Positions 1 through 7,600 of a stretch of DNA of 39,249 bases are shown here, in pieces. The position numbers and the translations under genes were made by a program. The stretch's first letter is position 1; every line of letters begins with the position of its first letter. Location: assembly GCA_035501735.1 (NCBI GenBank), contig DATJVR010000033.1, forward strand, positions 1-39,249, in the 5' to 3' direction. Source of the stretch: PNAI01 sp035501735. Its GTDB lineage: Bacteria; Pseudomonadota; Alphaproteobacteria; Rhizobiales; Xanthobacteraceae. The notes below the pieces were generated by a model that saw nothing but the letters and a program-made list of their open reading frames with translations, was not told the DNA's origin and searched no databases.

Positions 1-6
1 ACAGTT

Positions 7-804
7 TCAGGCGGCGGTTTTGACAGGTTTCTGGGCGTGACGATCCTCGTATTGCGCGGGGCTCAGGTAGCCTAGCGCGGAGTGAAGTCTGCGAGTGTTG
101 TAAACCTCATCAATGAAGCGTGGAAGATCAGCTCTGACATCCTCAAGGGTTTCGTAGTTCATCAGGTAGACGGCTTCGACCTTCAGTGTTTTCATAAAAC
201 TCTCGGCTTTGGCGTTGTCATAAGGATTGCCGCGCCGACCCATCGAGCCGATGAATCCATGTTCGCCAAGCAGCTTGCGGTAATCGTCGCAGGCATATTG
301 CGAGCCACGATCCGAGTGATGGATGCAGCCTCTCCGGGGTTGCCGAGCTCGGATGGCGGCCTTCAGCGCCGCAATCGTCAAGCGGGCGTCGATGGAGCGA
401 CTGATTGCGTACCCGACCACCCGACGCGACCAAGCATCAAGAATGACTGCCAGATAAACGAAGCCGACTGCGATGGCGATATAGGTGATATCCGCAACCC
501 AAAGCTGGTTCGGCCCATCGACGATCTTTTTGCATGCAAGGTTCGGAAAGACCGGATTATCGTGGTCACTGTCAGTCGTGGCCACGAAACGCCGCCGGTG
601 CTTGGGTTGCAGATCATGCTCGCGCATCAGACGGCGGACCTTCTTGGAATTGACGACAAGGCCGCGATGGCGCAACTCGGCGTCAACGCGGCGATAGCCA
701 TAGCCTTCGAATTCTTCGCAAATCGCCATCATGCTCATCACGATCTGCGGGTCATCGGCCTTGCCTGCCGGCGCGTTGTAGTAGGTGGAGCGTGAGAGAC
801 CCAT
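7..804 (-). CDS. IS3-family transposase OrfB (DDE integrase core)
   Basis: This is the catalytic half of an IS3 transposase. The retroviral-integrase-type core has D105 (in WVADITYI), D165 (in HHSDRGSQY) and E201 (in NAKAESFMK), giving the 35-residue D-E spacing of the IS3 family. An N-terminal HTH_21-like stretch (GYGYRRVDAELR) precedes the core. The ATG at 804 overlaps the orfA stop as TGATG. The same frame stays open upstream of this ATG to about base 909, encoding a typical linker (EKREYIRHCRPSGLS), so the functional enzyme is probably the OrfAB fusion made by -1 frameshifting, and this ATG may only be an internal methionine. All three catalytic residues are present and no stop interrupts the frame. 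Confidence 0.93.
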   Translation of the reverse strand: MGLSRSTYYNAPAGKADDPQIVMSMMAICEEFEGYGYRRVDAELRHRGLVVNSKKVRRLMREHDLQPKHRRRFVATTDSDHDNPVFPNLACKKIVDGPNQLWVADITYIAIAVGFVYLAVILDAWSRRVVGYAISRSIDARLTIAALKAAIRARQPRRGCIHHSDRGSQYACDDYRKLLGEHGFIGSMGRRGNPYDNAKAESFMKTLKVEAVYLMNYETLEDVRADLPRFIDEVYNTRRLHSALGYLSPAQYEDRHAQKPVKTAA

Positions 805-1163
805 CAGACGGCATCCTTCTGCGATGGAGAGGCCGCTGGGCCGGCAGTGACGGATGTATTCGCGTTTCTCGGTCGTGGTGCGTTTCTCAGAGCCCCTTTT
901 AGGAACTCGATTTCCAGCGCCTGTCGGCCAACCATGCGCTCCAACGCTGCGATCTTGGCTTCGTATTCCTGCAGCAGCTCGGCCGCCTGGGCGTCCTCAT
1001 CCAAGGCACCGGCTTCATACTTCTGCACCCAGACACGGATCAGTTGACGCGAGAGGTCATGTCGCTTGGAAAGCCCGTATAGCGTTTCCCCCGCCACGAA
1101 CTCCTGTGCAACCTGCCGCTTGAACTCGATGCTGTGGGAACGGTGTCTGGCCATGGCTTTCAT
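804..1163 (-). CDS. IS3-family OrfA (HTH, DNA-binding)
   Basis: OrfA is the DNA-binding subunit of an IS3-type element. It has an N-terminal helix-turn-helix (about residues 10-50, with YGLSKRHDLSRQLIRVWVQ) and a leucine-zipper-like coiled coil (about 63-92, ending LEIEFLKGAL) used for multimerisation with OrfAB. Length (119 residues) fits the family. A second Met at residue 4 (MARHRS) is an alternative start. The last about 30 codons after the slippery site read a Pro/Ser-rich tail that has no counterpart in the fusion product. It is co-transcribed with orfB, the two genes overlapping by one base. Confidence 0.9.
   Translation of the reverse strand: MKAMARHRSHSIEFKRQVAQEFVAGETLYGLSKRHDLSRQLIRVWVQKYEAGALDEDAQAAELLQEYEAKIAALERMVGRQALEIEFLKGALRNAPRPRNANTSVTAGPAASPSQKDAV
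894..902 (-). other. Putative -1 programmed frameshift site (A-AAA-G)
   Basis: On the reverse strand the orfA codons here read CTA AAA GGG. The A AAA G run (900-896) is the kind of slippery tetramer used by IS3 elements. Slipping back one base joins ...EFLK to RGSEKRTTTEKREY in the orfB frame, which has no stop between here and the orfB ATG at 804. No pseudoknot was modelled. Confidence 0.65.
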
Positions 1164-1237
1164 CCTTTGAAAGCCCAGATCACCCTGTCAAATCACGAAC
1201 CTCAACCTGTCCGGCCCAAGGGGCGCACTCCATGTTG

Positions 1238-1390
1238 TGATCGCGATCAGGTGAGAAGCAGACGTCGTCCGTCGCTGAATCTCGGGCGCAAATGACCCGA
1301 TTTGGACATCTCCGCATACAAATCCTAGTAGCCGGCCATGTCTGCGGGCGCAAACATGACCGGCGTGGATTCAGAGTGGACGGTTTCCGG
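1238..1390. repeat. Remnant of a degenerate dispersed repeat
   Basis: This gene-free stretch holds GAGAAGCAGACGTC at 1253-1266, matching 13 of 14 bases of GAGAAGCGGACGTC at 4924-4937, with further loose similarity upstream. It then has several short blocks of the type (a)atgacc...ggacat. This is decayed non-coding repeat sequence next to the IS. Exact borders cannot be set by eye. Confidence 0.5.
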
Positions 1391-1741
1391 CTATCGCATC
1401 GCAGTCGCATCGGACCCGGTGCGCTTTGGAACGACGTAGATGACTACGGGAGTGCCAACAATGGTCATGTGTGCAGGACGCATCAGCGTCGCAAGATCCA
1501 ACATTTTAGCCAATTCTGTCGTGTACGCCGTCACAAGGCCGTTGCCAAGGTAGAAGACGTTCGGATCAATTTCCTTGGCGTAATTAACCGTTGGACTGCC
1601 CAGCTTGGGAGTGGCAACGACAATGTCAAAGCTTGAGCCGGGAACCACGATCTTTTGAAAGGTCGCTTCGCGCTGCTGAGCATTGGCCGAACCGGTTGAG
1701 AGAACCACGAGCGCGGCGAAAATCGACAGGCATTTGAACAT
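1391..1741 (-). CDS. Small secreted protein of unknown function
   Basis: A 116-residue protein with a clear Sec signal peptide: MFK, a hydrophobic core to about residue 17, and a likely cut after SANA before QQREA. The mature part (about 95 residues) has no cysteine and no family I recognise. The start is well supported because GGAGG lies five bases before the ATG. It is divergent from the regulator at 1923, so the two may share control. It reads toward the IS end, about 160 bp away, with repeat debris between. Real gene likely; function unknown. Confidence 0.72.
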   Translation of the reverse strand: MFKCLSIFAALVVLSTGSANAQQREATFQKIVVPGSSFDIVVATPKLGSPTVNYAKEIDPNVFYLGNGLVTAYTTELAKMLDLATLMRPAHMTIVGTPVVIYVVPKRTGSDATAMR

Positions 1742-1922
1742 GGCATCCTCCGTCTGGTATGGACCGCGATCATCGCGATCGATGTGAGAAAGGATGCAGA
1801 GGAGCCGGGCAAAAGACTTTGCAGAGGGCTTAAAATGGTATTGAAATTACCTTCATTATCCGTCCAAAGACGCCCTTAAGGCATTATACGGCCTGGAATA
1901 AGGACAAATTGCGGGGCCCAGC
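1742..1922. promoter_or_regulatory. Divergent intergenic control region
   Basis: This 181-bp AT-richer gap separates the secreted protein from the divergent regulator. It contains an imperfect dyad at 1836-1850, GGTATTGAAATTACC (GGTA/TACC arms). It could be an operator for the neighbouring winged-helix protein. I see no convincing -35/-10 pair. Confidence 0.35.
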
Positions 1923-3503
1923 GTGCAGTTCCTGTTTGGCGACCATGCCCTGGATACCGACCGGCGTGAATTGCGCCGGGATGGCGATCAGATTTCGCTC
2001 GGCCCTCAAGTATTCGACCTGCTGGTATATCTGCTGCAAAACCGCGAGCGCGTGGTCAGCAAGGACGATCTTTTCGCGGCGGTCTGGAATGGTCGAATCG
2101 TCTCCGAGTCAACACTGACCACGCATATCAACGCGGTGCGCAAGGCTATTGGTGATACCGGAGAAGCGCAGTGTTTAATCCGCACTGTTCCGCGTAAGGG
2201 ATTCCGGTTTGTCGGCGAGGTACGGGAAGAGCAGCTTAAGTCACAAGGTTCGTCAAAACCGGACCCGGTTGGATCGAACCAATCAAAAGCTGCTTCGTTG
2301 TCAGCGCTGCCCGACAAGCCGTCGATCGCCGTGCTCCCCTTCCAGAACTTGAGCGGCGATCCAGAACAGGAATATTTTGCTGACGGTGTGGTGGAAGACA
2401 TTATTACAGCGCTCTCGCGTATGCGCTGGCTATTCGTAATCGCACGCAATTCGAGCTTCACCTACAAGGGCCGCGCTGTCGACGTAAGACAGGTGGGCCG
2501 CGAACTCGGGGTGCGCTACGTGCTGGAAGGCAGCTTGCGCAAAGCGACGAACCGGGTGCGAATTGCAGGCCAGCTCATTGACACATCAAGTGGCGCTCAT
2601 CTGTGGGCAGAGCGTTTTGATGGGATGCTTGAAGATATCTTTGCGCTACAGGACCAAATGACGACAAGCGTGCTTGGGGCCATTGCGCCGGCCTTGGAGC
2701 GAGTTGAAATCGAACGAGCCAGAAGCAAACCGACCGAAAGCCTTGACGCTTACGATTACTTTCTGCGCGGCATGGCGATTTTTTATCGACGAACGCGGGA
2801 GTCGACGACCGAAGCCATACAGCAATTTTCCAAGGCGATCGAAATCGATCCGGAATATGCCGCGGCCTACGGGATGGCGGCTCAATGCTACACTTGGCGC
2901 AAAATCAATGACTGGGTGAACGATCGTCCGCGGGAAGCTGCCGAAGGAGCACGATTGGCACGCCTAGCAATAGAATTAGGTAAGCAGGATGCCGTTGCCC
3001 TGGCACGGGCAGCGCACTCCCTCACGGTTCTTGCTGGCGACGTGGAAACAGGCATTGAGTGTATTGAAAGGGCTCTGACACTCAATCCAAACCTTGCGGT
3101 CGCTTGGCATCTGAGTGGCGCCTTGAGGATGTACTGCGGCGACCCAGAGCTCGCCATACAGCATCTCGCGCAAGCGATGCGCTTAAGCCCGCTCGATCCT
3201 GAGGCTTTTCGGAGTCAAGGCGTGACAGCGCTGAACCATTTATTCGCAAGGCGATTTGACGAAGCCTCAATGTGGGGAGAAAAGGCCCTGAGAGAAATGC
3301 CGAGTTTTCTCCCAGGACTCACATCAGCTGCAGCAGGTCACGCGCTGGCCGGACGCGCGGACGAGGCAGATCGAATCATGCAGTCTTTGCGCCAATTTGC
3401 TCCCGCGATGCGCGTTTCGTATATCAAAGATTGGGTGCCATTTCGACCGCAGGACCGCGCGATACTTGAAGATGGTTTGAGAAAAGCTGGATTGCCTGAG
3501 TAG
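1923..3503 (+). CDS. Winged-helix regulator with TolB-like and TPR domains
   Basis: Three parts are visible. Residues 1-98 form an OmpR/PhoB-type winged helix (LGPQVFDLLVYLLQNRERVV, then a recognition helix near 63-77 and the wing VPRKGFRFVGEV). Residues about 131-255 are the TolB-N/adenylate-cyclase-associated domain common in these proteins (SIAVLPFQNLSGDPEQEYF, VRYVLEGSLRK). Residues about 265-510 are TPR-like helical repeats (EAIQQFSKAIEIDPEYAAAYG, ALTLNPNLAVAWHLSGALR). There is no phospho-acceptor domain and no membrane helix, so it is a CadC-like cytoplasmic regulator rather than a two-component receiver. The start is GTG. Its target is unknown; the divergent secreted-protein gene is the simplest guess. 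Confidence 0.88.
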   Translation: MQFLFGDHALDTDRRELRRDGDQISLGPQVFDLLVYLLQNRERVVSKDDLFAAVWNGRIVSESTLTTHINAVRKAIGDTGEAQCLIRTVPRKGFRFVGEVREEQLKSQGSSKPDPVGSNQSKAASLSALPDKPSIAVLPFQNLSGDPEQEYFADGVVEDIITALSRMRWLFVIARNSSFTYKGRAVDVRQVGRELGVRYVLEGSLRKATNRVRIAGQLIDTSSGAHLWAERFDGMLEDIFALQDQMTTSVLGAIAPALERVEIERARSKPTESLDAYDYFLRGMAIFYRRTRESTTEAIQQFSKAIEIDPEYAAAYGMAAQCYTWRKINDWVNDRPREAAEGARLARLAIELGKQDAVALARAAHSLTVLAGDVETGIECIERALTLNPNLAVAWHLSGALRMYCGDPELAIQHLAQAMRLSPLDPEAFRSQGVTALNHLFARRFDEASMWGEKALREMPSFLPGLTSAAAGHALAGRADEADRIMQSLRQFAPAMRVSYIKDWVPFRPQDRAILEDGLRKAGLPE

Positions 3504-3873
3504 CTTCAATTTGCTTTCTAATTCTGACAAGGCTCGATGTCTGCTCCTGGCACTGCGCGTCGGATTCACTCGCGGTCAGCATAGCAGCAGTTGAAGGCAT
3601 AACGGACATCGCCAGGGATTCCGTCCCAGCCCGAAATCTTTCAAGTCGCTATCTCGACGCGATGGGAAGAAGAGCAGACCATTGGCGGACATGGGGAATC
3701 GGGCGTTCATGACCCAAAGGCGACATGGGTCGCAGGAGCCTAAGGGCTCGCGAGAACGACTGGGTTTGAATGTGATATTTTTGCACCAATGGATTTGAAT
3801 TTGCCCCGAAGAACTTCGGCGTGTTTGCAGATTATTGTGCCATCCCCCGCTGATTATTTAGACTAATAATTAG
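3504..3873. repeat. Gene-free region with degenerate dispersed repeats
   Basis: No plausible gene is seen here. GATGTCTGCTCCTGGCAC at 3536-3553 matches 17 of 18 bases of 4863-4880, and GGCGGACAT and ATGACCCAAAGGCGACAT blocks follow at about 3685-3726. The last about 100 bp are AT-rich and probably hold the promoter of the outer-membrane gene. Confidence 0.55.
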
Positions 3874-4743
3874 ATGCGGTGTGCATGCGGAGTTTCCCAT
3901 GCGTCGCATTTCTTTTTTTTGGCCGTTGCGGCCATTGCTGCGCTTACTCTTACGGCGCTTAGCGCCAGTGTGCAGAGCGCTTCAGCCGCTTCCACGCTTT
4001 ACAATTGGACTGGATTTTATGCCGGAGTGAATGCCGGTTACGGCTGGAATAACCATTCTGTGGACCTTACGGGAGACGCCTCACCCGGTGCCGGTTCGCG
4101 CATTCTGAATACAGCTTTTGGGATCAATTCCACTAATGCTATGCCGTATTCGCCGTCGCTCGATGCCAACGGGTTCGTCGGCGGCGGGCAACTCGGCTAC
4201 AATTGGCAATTCGCAAGATCGTGGGTCGCAGGTTTAGAAGCAGACATCCAATATTCTGCGGTGCGAGGTGACTTCGCCGTAGCGGGCACAGTACCGGGCA
4301 TCTCATATCAATTGTCCGTGGAGCAACGTTTGAATTGGTTCGGAACGGTGCGGGGACGATTGGGCGTGCTTGTCACCGAGCGGATCTTGCTGTTTGGCAC
4401 AGCTGGTCTGGTCTATGGTCGAACCGAAGCGAACGCCAATATCGCGAACCTTCGCCCTTTGCTTATTAACGAGGCTTTCAATACCACGCTCAATTGCCCC
4501 GCCAGTCAGGTTTGCATAGCAGGTTCGAATTCAAAGATATCGACTGGGTGGACGGCCGGTGGTGGCGTCGAATGGGCGATGTGGAGCAAAACCACCTTGA
4601 AGATTGAATACCTTCACATCGACCTTGGTGACCAAAGCGTCACTCTAACCGCGCAAAGCCCGGCTACCGGCAATGGATTTGCGACAGCCAAAATCACCAA
4701 CAGCTTTGATATCGTTCGCGCTGGTTTGAATTTCCGGTTCTGA
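3874..4743 (+). CDS. Outer-membrane beta-barrel protein (Omp25/31-like)
   Basis: A small porin-like eight-strand barrel of the OMP_b-brl type common in Rhizobiales. After a signal peptide ending ASAAS it begins NWTGFYAGVNAGYGW, shows alternating aromatic/hydrophobic strands (VGGGQLGYNWQF, WFGTVRGRLGVLV), and ends in the C-terminal sorting signal VRAGLNFRF. The start is problematic. The in-frame ATG at 3874 has no Shine-Dalgarno sequence and gives an odd MRCACGVSHASH lead. A much better start is the ATG at 3899, with GGAG six bases upstream, which would read MRRISFF, but it is one base out of frame across a T8 run (3913-3920). A ninth T would restore a textbook signal peptide. The barrel itself is intact. 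Confidence 0.85.
   Translation: MRCACGVSHASHFFFLAVAAIAALTLTALSASVQSASAASTLYNWTGFYAGVNAGYGWNNHSVDLTGDASPGAGSRILNTAFGINSTNAMPYSPSLDANGFVGGGQLGYNWQFARSWVAGLEADIQYSAVRGDFAVAGTVPGISYQLSVEQRLNWFGTVRGRLGVLVTERILLFGTAGLVYGRTEANANIANLRPLLINEAFNTTLNCPASQVCIAGSNSKISTGWTAGGGVEWAMWSKTTLKIEYLHIDLGDQSVTLTAQSPATGNGFATAKITNSFDIVRAGLNFRF
3889..3920 (+). other. Out-of-frame ribosome site plus T8 homopolymer
   Basis: GGAG (3889-3892) sits six bases before ATG 3899. The frame from there runs into eight consecutive T (3913-3920) and then reads a non-barrel frame. The barrel frame resumes if the tract has nine T. This may be a phase-variation switch, a slippage mutation or a sequencing error. Confidence 0.6.
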
Positions 4744-4861
4744 TACGCAGTGCCAATTTGTAAGTGCGTTTTTTCGGCGAACACGAAAACGTGCTCGTCA
4801 GATGTTTTTAAATGTTTGCGTATTGTCGAAATGCCTAGGCGCTCAAGACCAGCAATCTCAT

Positions 4862-4940
4862 TGATGTCCGCTCCTGGCACATCGCGACCGTACGGGACGG
4901 TCGCAATATGTCGCATATCGGGGGAGAAGCGGACGTCAGC
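4862..4940. repeat. Dispersed degenerate repeat copy
   Basis: This copy begins GATGTCCGCTCCTGGCAC (4863-4880), contains the inverted pair GCGACCGT/ACGGTCGC around 4884-4903, and ends GAGAAGCGGACGTC (4924-4937). Related pieces occur at 1253-1266 and 3536-3553. Read on the plus strand it encodes a short MSAPGTSRP..EKRTS-type peptide, a pattern of tiny spurious ORFs I associate with Bradyrhizobium-group genomes. Confidence 0.6.
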
Positions 4941-4948
4941 GAGCGAGC

Positions 4949-5803
4949 TTAGTAGCGCCCCTTCACCACCTTCTGTTTCTGTTCGCCGAGCTTGTCGATG
5001 CCGAGGCGCACCACGTCGCCTTCCTTCAGGAACTGCGGCGTCGGTTTCATGCCGAGGCCGACGCCGGGCGGCGTGCCGGTGATGATGACGTCGCCGGCTT
5101 CGAGAATGAAATATTGCGAGCAGGCCCACACGACATGCGCGCAGTCGAAAATCATGGTGCGGGTGTTGCCCTTCTGGCGCGGCTGGTCGTTGACGGTCAG
5201 CCACATGTTGAGGTTCTGCGGGTCCTTGATCTCGTCCCTGGTGACCATCCAGGGGCCGAGCGGGCCGAAGGTCTCGCAGCCCTTGCCCTTGGTCCATTGG
5301 CCGGCGCGCTCGATCTGGAACACGCGCTCGGACACGTCGTTGGCGAGGCAATAGCCGGCGATCACGCTCATCGCCTTGTCCTTCGACGGCAGATAGCGCG
5401 CGCGGCTGCCGATCACGATGCCAAGCTCGACTTCCCAGTCGAGCTTGCTCGAGCCCTTCGGGATGATGGTGTTGTCGTTCGGGCCGCAGATGCAGCTCGA
5501 CGCCTTGTTGAAGATCACCGGCTCCGGCGGCACCGAGAGGCCGGCCTCGGCCGCGTGGTCGGCGTAGTTCAGCCCGATGGCGATGAAGTTCGAGGGCCGC
5601 GCGACGCAGGGCCCGAGCCGCGGGTTGCCTTTGACCAGCGGCAATTTCTCGACCTTGGCCTTCTTGATCTTGGCGAGCCCGGACGGGGAGAGCGCCTCGG
5701 CGTCGATGTCTTTGACGACTTTCGACAGGTCGCGGATTTTTCCTTGGGCGTCGATGATGCCGGGCTTCTCTTTGCCGGCCGGTCCAAAGCGGACGAGCTT
5801 CAT
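4949..5803 (-). CDS. Fumarylacetoacetate hydrolase-family protein
   Basis: A 284-residue FAH-superfamily enzyme, the fold used to cleave or hydrate 2-oxo acids in aromatic or tyrosine breakdown. Residues 1-65 form the usual N-terminal cap. The catalytic part starts at FIAIGLNYADHAAE. Metal ligands are visible as E124 and E126 in DWEVELGIVIG and D156 in CLANDVSER. The C-terminal GDVIITGTPPGVG is the family hallmark. The length suits the bacterial hydrolase/isomerase group rather than full fumarylacetoacetase (about 420). The substrate cannot be told from sequence, and no pathway partners lie next to it; it appears to be a single-gene unit. Confidence 0.92.
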   Translation of the reverse strand: MKLVRFGPAGKEKPGIIDAQGKIRDLSKVVKDIDAEALSPSGLAKIKKAKVEKLPLVKGNPRLGPCVARPSNFIAIGLNYADHAAEAGLSVPPEPVIFNKASSCICGPNDNTIIPKGSSKLDWEVELGIVIGSRARYLPSKDKAMSVIAGYCLANDVSERVFQIERAGQWTKGKGCETFGPLGPWMVTRDEIKDPQNLNMWLTVNDQPRQKGNTRTMIFDCAHVVWACSQYFILEAGDVIITGTPPGVGLGMKPTPQFLKEGDVVRLGIDKLGEQKQKVVKGRY

Positions 5804-5886
5804 GGCGTTTCCTCATGGATGGATGGGGCAGGCGGGACGGCCGGATCATGCGTTGCCGGCGCGGAGAGTACAAGGTGTGGCTCCGC

Positions 5887-5995
5887 CTTGTCCTGAGGAG
5901 CCCGCCGAAACACGTCGTGTGAAGGCGGGCGTCTCGAAGGATGAGGCGGCCTCATGCTTCGAGACGGCCGCTTCGCGGCCTCCTCAGCATGAGGC
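5887..5995. repeat. Paired palindromic (REP-like) repeats
   Basis: Two hairpin units lie back to back. Unit 1 (about 5889-5945) has CCTGAGGAGCCCGCC on one arm and GGCGGGCGTCTCGAAGGATGAG on the other (arms continue imperfectly). Unit 2 (about 5950-5995) has CCTCATGCTTCGAGAC and GGCCTCCTCAGCATGAGG around CGCTTCGCG. The motif of CTTCGAGAC, GC hairpin and CCTCAG..ATGAGG is one I recall as scattered between genes in many Rhizobiales. It lies between two genes transcribed leftward, in the leader of the FAH-family gene. Confidence 0.75.
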
Positions 5996-6026
5996 GGATC
6001 CGGGATCGGGCTGCATAGTTATCATA

Positions 6027-6890
6027 TCAAGGCTTCTTGCGGGCGCGGATGGGGAAATCGAAACTCTGGTGCGGGAACGGTTCGTCGATCAGCTCGAAGT
6101 GCCACCACTCGCGGCGGTAGGGGCGGAAGCCCGCCGCCACCATGAGGTCGCGCAGCATGATGCGGTTGGCGCGCGCCTCCTTGCCGATCCCGGGATGAAG
6201 GGTGGACGAAAACTCGTCCATGCAATCATAGCCCGTGCCGAAGTCGAGAGCGCCGTCGGCGTAGCGTTCGGATTTTCCGCCGATGCATGAGGTGAGCTTC
6301 GCGGCCTGGTCGAAGCGCGGCACGGCCGCGCCCAGGGGGGCGATGCCGAGATCGACGGTCGAGCCGCGCGAATGCGCCGAACGTGACGACAGATAGCCGA
6401 GCTCGAAAATCTGGCTCTTGTCGATGCGCGGATAGAACTCGGCCTTCATCTTGGTGTCGCGCGGATCCTTGGTCCAGCGGATGAACTCGGCGGTGGCGCG
6501 CGTCGGCCGGTAGGCGTCCCAAATGATGAGCGAGAGCTTCCCCGCGGCGAGCTTCTCCTGCACCTTGGCAAGCGCGCGCGCGGCCTTCTCGGTCATGATG
6601 ACCTCGTTCGCCTCGTAGCCCGGAATCGGCCGGCCGATGAAATTATGCGCGCCGGCATAGCGCAGATCCTGGATGATGGTGGGGTCGATATCGGCAAGGT
6701 AGACAAAACCGGCGGGCAGGTCGGCAGCGGGTGCGGCGGGGGCGATGCCGGCCGCCGCAATCACGCTGGTGAGAAGTGTTCCGAGCAATTGCGATCTCCA
6801 GGTTTTCATTGCGCTCGGGCCATAGGTGCCGGCACGGGTTTGAGAAAGATGCGAACCTATCATCCGGTGCGCTAGCAAGCCCATCACCAT
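6027..6890 (-). CDS. ddpX: D-alanyl-D-alanine dipeptidase (VanX/DdpX, M15D)
   Basis: A zinc dipeptidase that splits D-Ala-D-Ala. The M15D signature is complete: H173 and D180 in SAHSRGSTVDLGI bind zinc, and E261 and H264 in REWWHFEL supply the catalytic base and third ligand. WDAYRPTRA (about 124-132) holds the substrate Arg. The ATG at 6890 has AAGGGG four bases upstream. However, a classical signal peptide (MKTWRSQLLG.. to APAA) begins at the Met encoded at 6809, so either an extended leader or the shorter start is used. Export is predicted in both cases, implying a periplasmic role in peptidoglycan dipeptide turnover rather than vancomycin resistance; no vanH/vanA genes are nearby. Confidence 0.92.
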   Translation of the reverse strand: MVMGLLAHRMIGSHLSQTRAGTYGPSAMKTWRSQLLGTLLTSVIAAAGIAPAAPAADLPAGFVYLADIDPTIIQDLRYAGAHNFIGRPIPGYEANEVIMTEKAARALAKVQEKLAAGKLSLIIWDAYRPTRATAEFIRWTKDPRDTKMKAEFYPRIDKSQIFELGYLSSRSAHSRGSTVDLGIAPLGAAVPRFDQAAKLTSCIGGKSERYADGALDFGTGYDCMDEFSSTLHPGIGKEARANRIMLRDLMVAAGFRPYRREWWHFELIDEPFPHQSFDFPIRARKKP

Positions 6891-7173
6891 TCAGCCCCTT
6901 GCGTGCAGAACCGTTCAAATCGGCCGGGTTGTGTTAGCCGGGCCTTCACGTTGTAGGAGTTTGTGGCGGAATTGGAACCTGGCGGGCCGCGCGGCGTTAG
7001 ATGAGGTTGAACCCACTGCGACAAAATGACGAATTCGAACGCGCTTGGCCTTTCTGCGGACTCGAAATTGGCTCGGCATTTTTGTAGAAGTGGGAGGCGC
7101 GGCGATCAGGCTCGGCGCGCGGAGGCGTTACATCCCCTATCAAGTAACATCCCATCAAGCAGGGAGGAAGTCG

Positions 7174-7440
7174 ATGCGAATTGCTATTGCTGCTGCAGCG
7201 CTAGCGCTGTTGCTTTCGGGCTGCGAGACCGCGCGGCAGGACCGCGCGTTGACCGGCGGACTTATCGGCGGCGGGCTCGGTGCGGCCGTCGGAGGACTGG
7301 CCAGCCGGTCGGCCGGCGGCGCCGTTGCAGGCGGCCTCATTGGTGCCGCGGCTGGCGCCATCATCGCCGACGAGACGAGACCCGGACGATGCTACCGAAT
7401 TACCAGCTCCGGTCGGCGGGTCAGGGCCCGGTGCCCATAA
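7174..7440 (+). CDS. Glycine-zipper outer-membrane lipoprotein
   Basis: An 88-residue small lipoprotein. The N terminus is a lipoprotein signal ending in lipobox LLSGC, so Cys16 would be lipidated. The middle is a glycine-zipper repeat (GGLIGGGLGAAVGGLA, then AGGLIGAAAGAII), the pattern of 17-kDa-antigen/SlyB-like proteins that pack in membranes. The tail is short and basic with two cysteines (GRCYRI, RARCP). The start at 7174 is chosen because AGGGAGGAAG lies directly upstream at ideal spacing; the in-frame ATG at 7045 has no such site and would bury the lipobox. It stands alone, followed by a terminator hairpin. Confidence 0.85.
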   Translation: MRIAIAAAALALLLSGCETARQDRALTGGLIGGGLGAAVGGLASRSAGGAVAGGLIGAAAGAIIADETRPGRCYRITSSGRRVRARCP

Positions 7441-7490
7441 AGGTCTGACTACTCTTCCGCTCCGGCTCGACCGGCAGCGGCGCAATTGCC

Positions 7491-7528
7491 GGGAGGCCGC
7501 TCGCAGTCGCGGGCGGCCTTCCGCTTTT
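7491..7528 (+). terminator. Probable rho-independent terminator
   Basis: GGGAGGCCGC (7491-7500) pairs with GCGGCCTTCC (7513-7522, one G-T wobble) over a 12-base loop. GCTTTT follows. It sits about 50 bp after the lipoprotein stop. Confidence 0.55.
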
Positions 7529-7600
7529 AGCATCGAACCGACCATTGCCGAGGTATTCGCCGACTACGGCGTGCGGTGAGCAGCCTTTCGTTCGCGTGCG

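Larger units (their letters stand above)
1..1232 (-). mobile_element. IS3-family insertion sequence, far end outside window
   Basis: Two overlapping reverse-strand reading frames, orfA then orfB, give the standard IS3-family layout with orfB in the -1 frame. The orfB stop is at 7-9, so its terminal repeat lies before base 1 and cannot be checked. The orfA-side end is not proven. A candidate terminus on the reverse strand is TGGAGTGCGCCCC, starting at 1232; it begins with TG as IS3 ends do. Just outside it, 1238-1266 resembles the end of a dispersed repeat also present at 4862-4940, as if the element had landed in a copy of that repeat. Confidence 0.8.

Noticed and set aside
4614..5873. 419-codon reverse frame
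   Set aside because: A shadow of the FAH-family gene and of the barrel gene end, with Arg-rich composition.
6027..6890. Vancomycin-resistance interpretation of the VanX-like gene
   Set aside because: No vanH, vanA or regulators nearby, and the protein has an export signal; peptidoglycan recycling is more likely.
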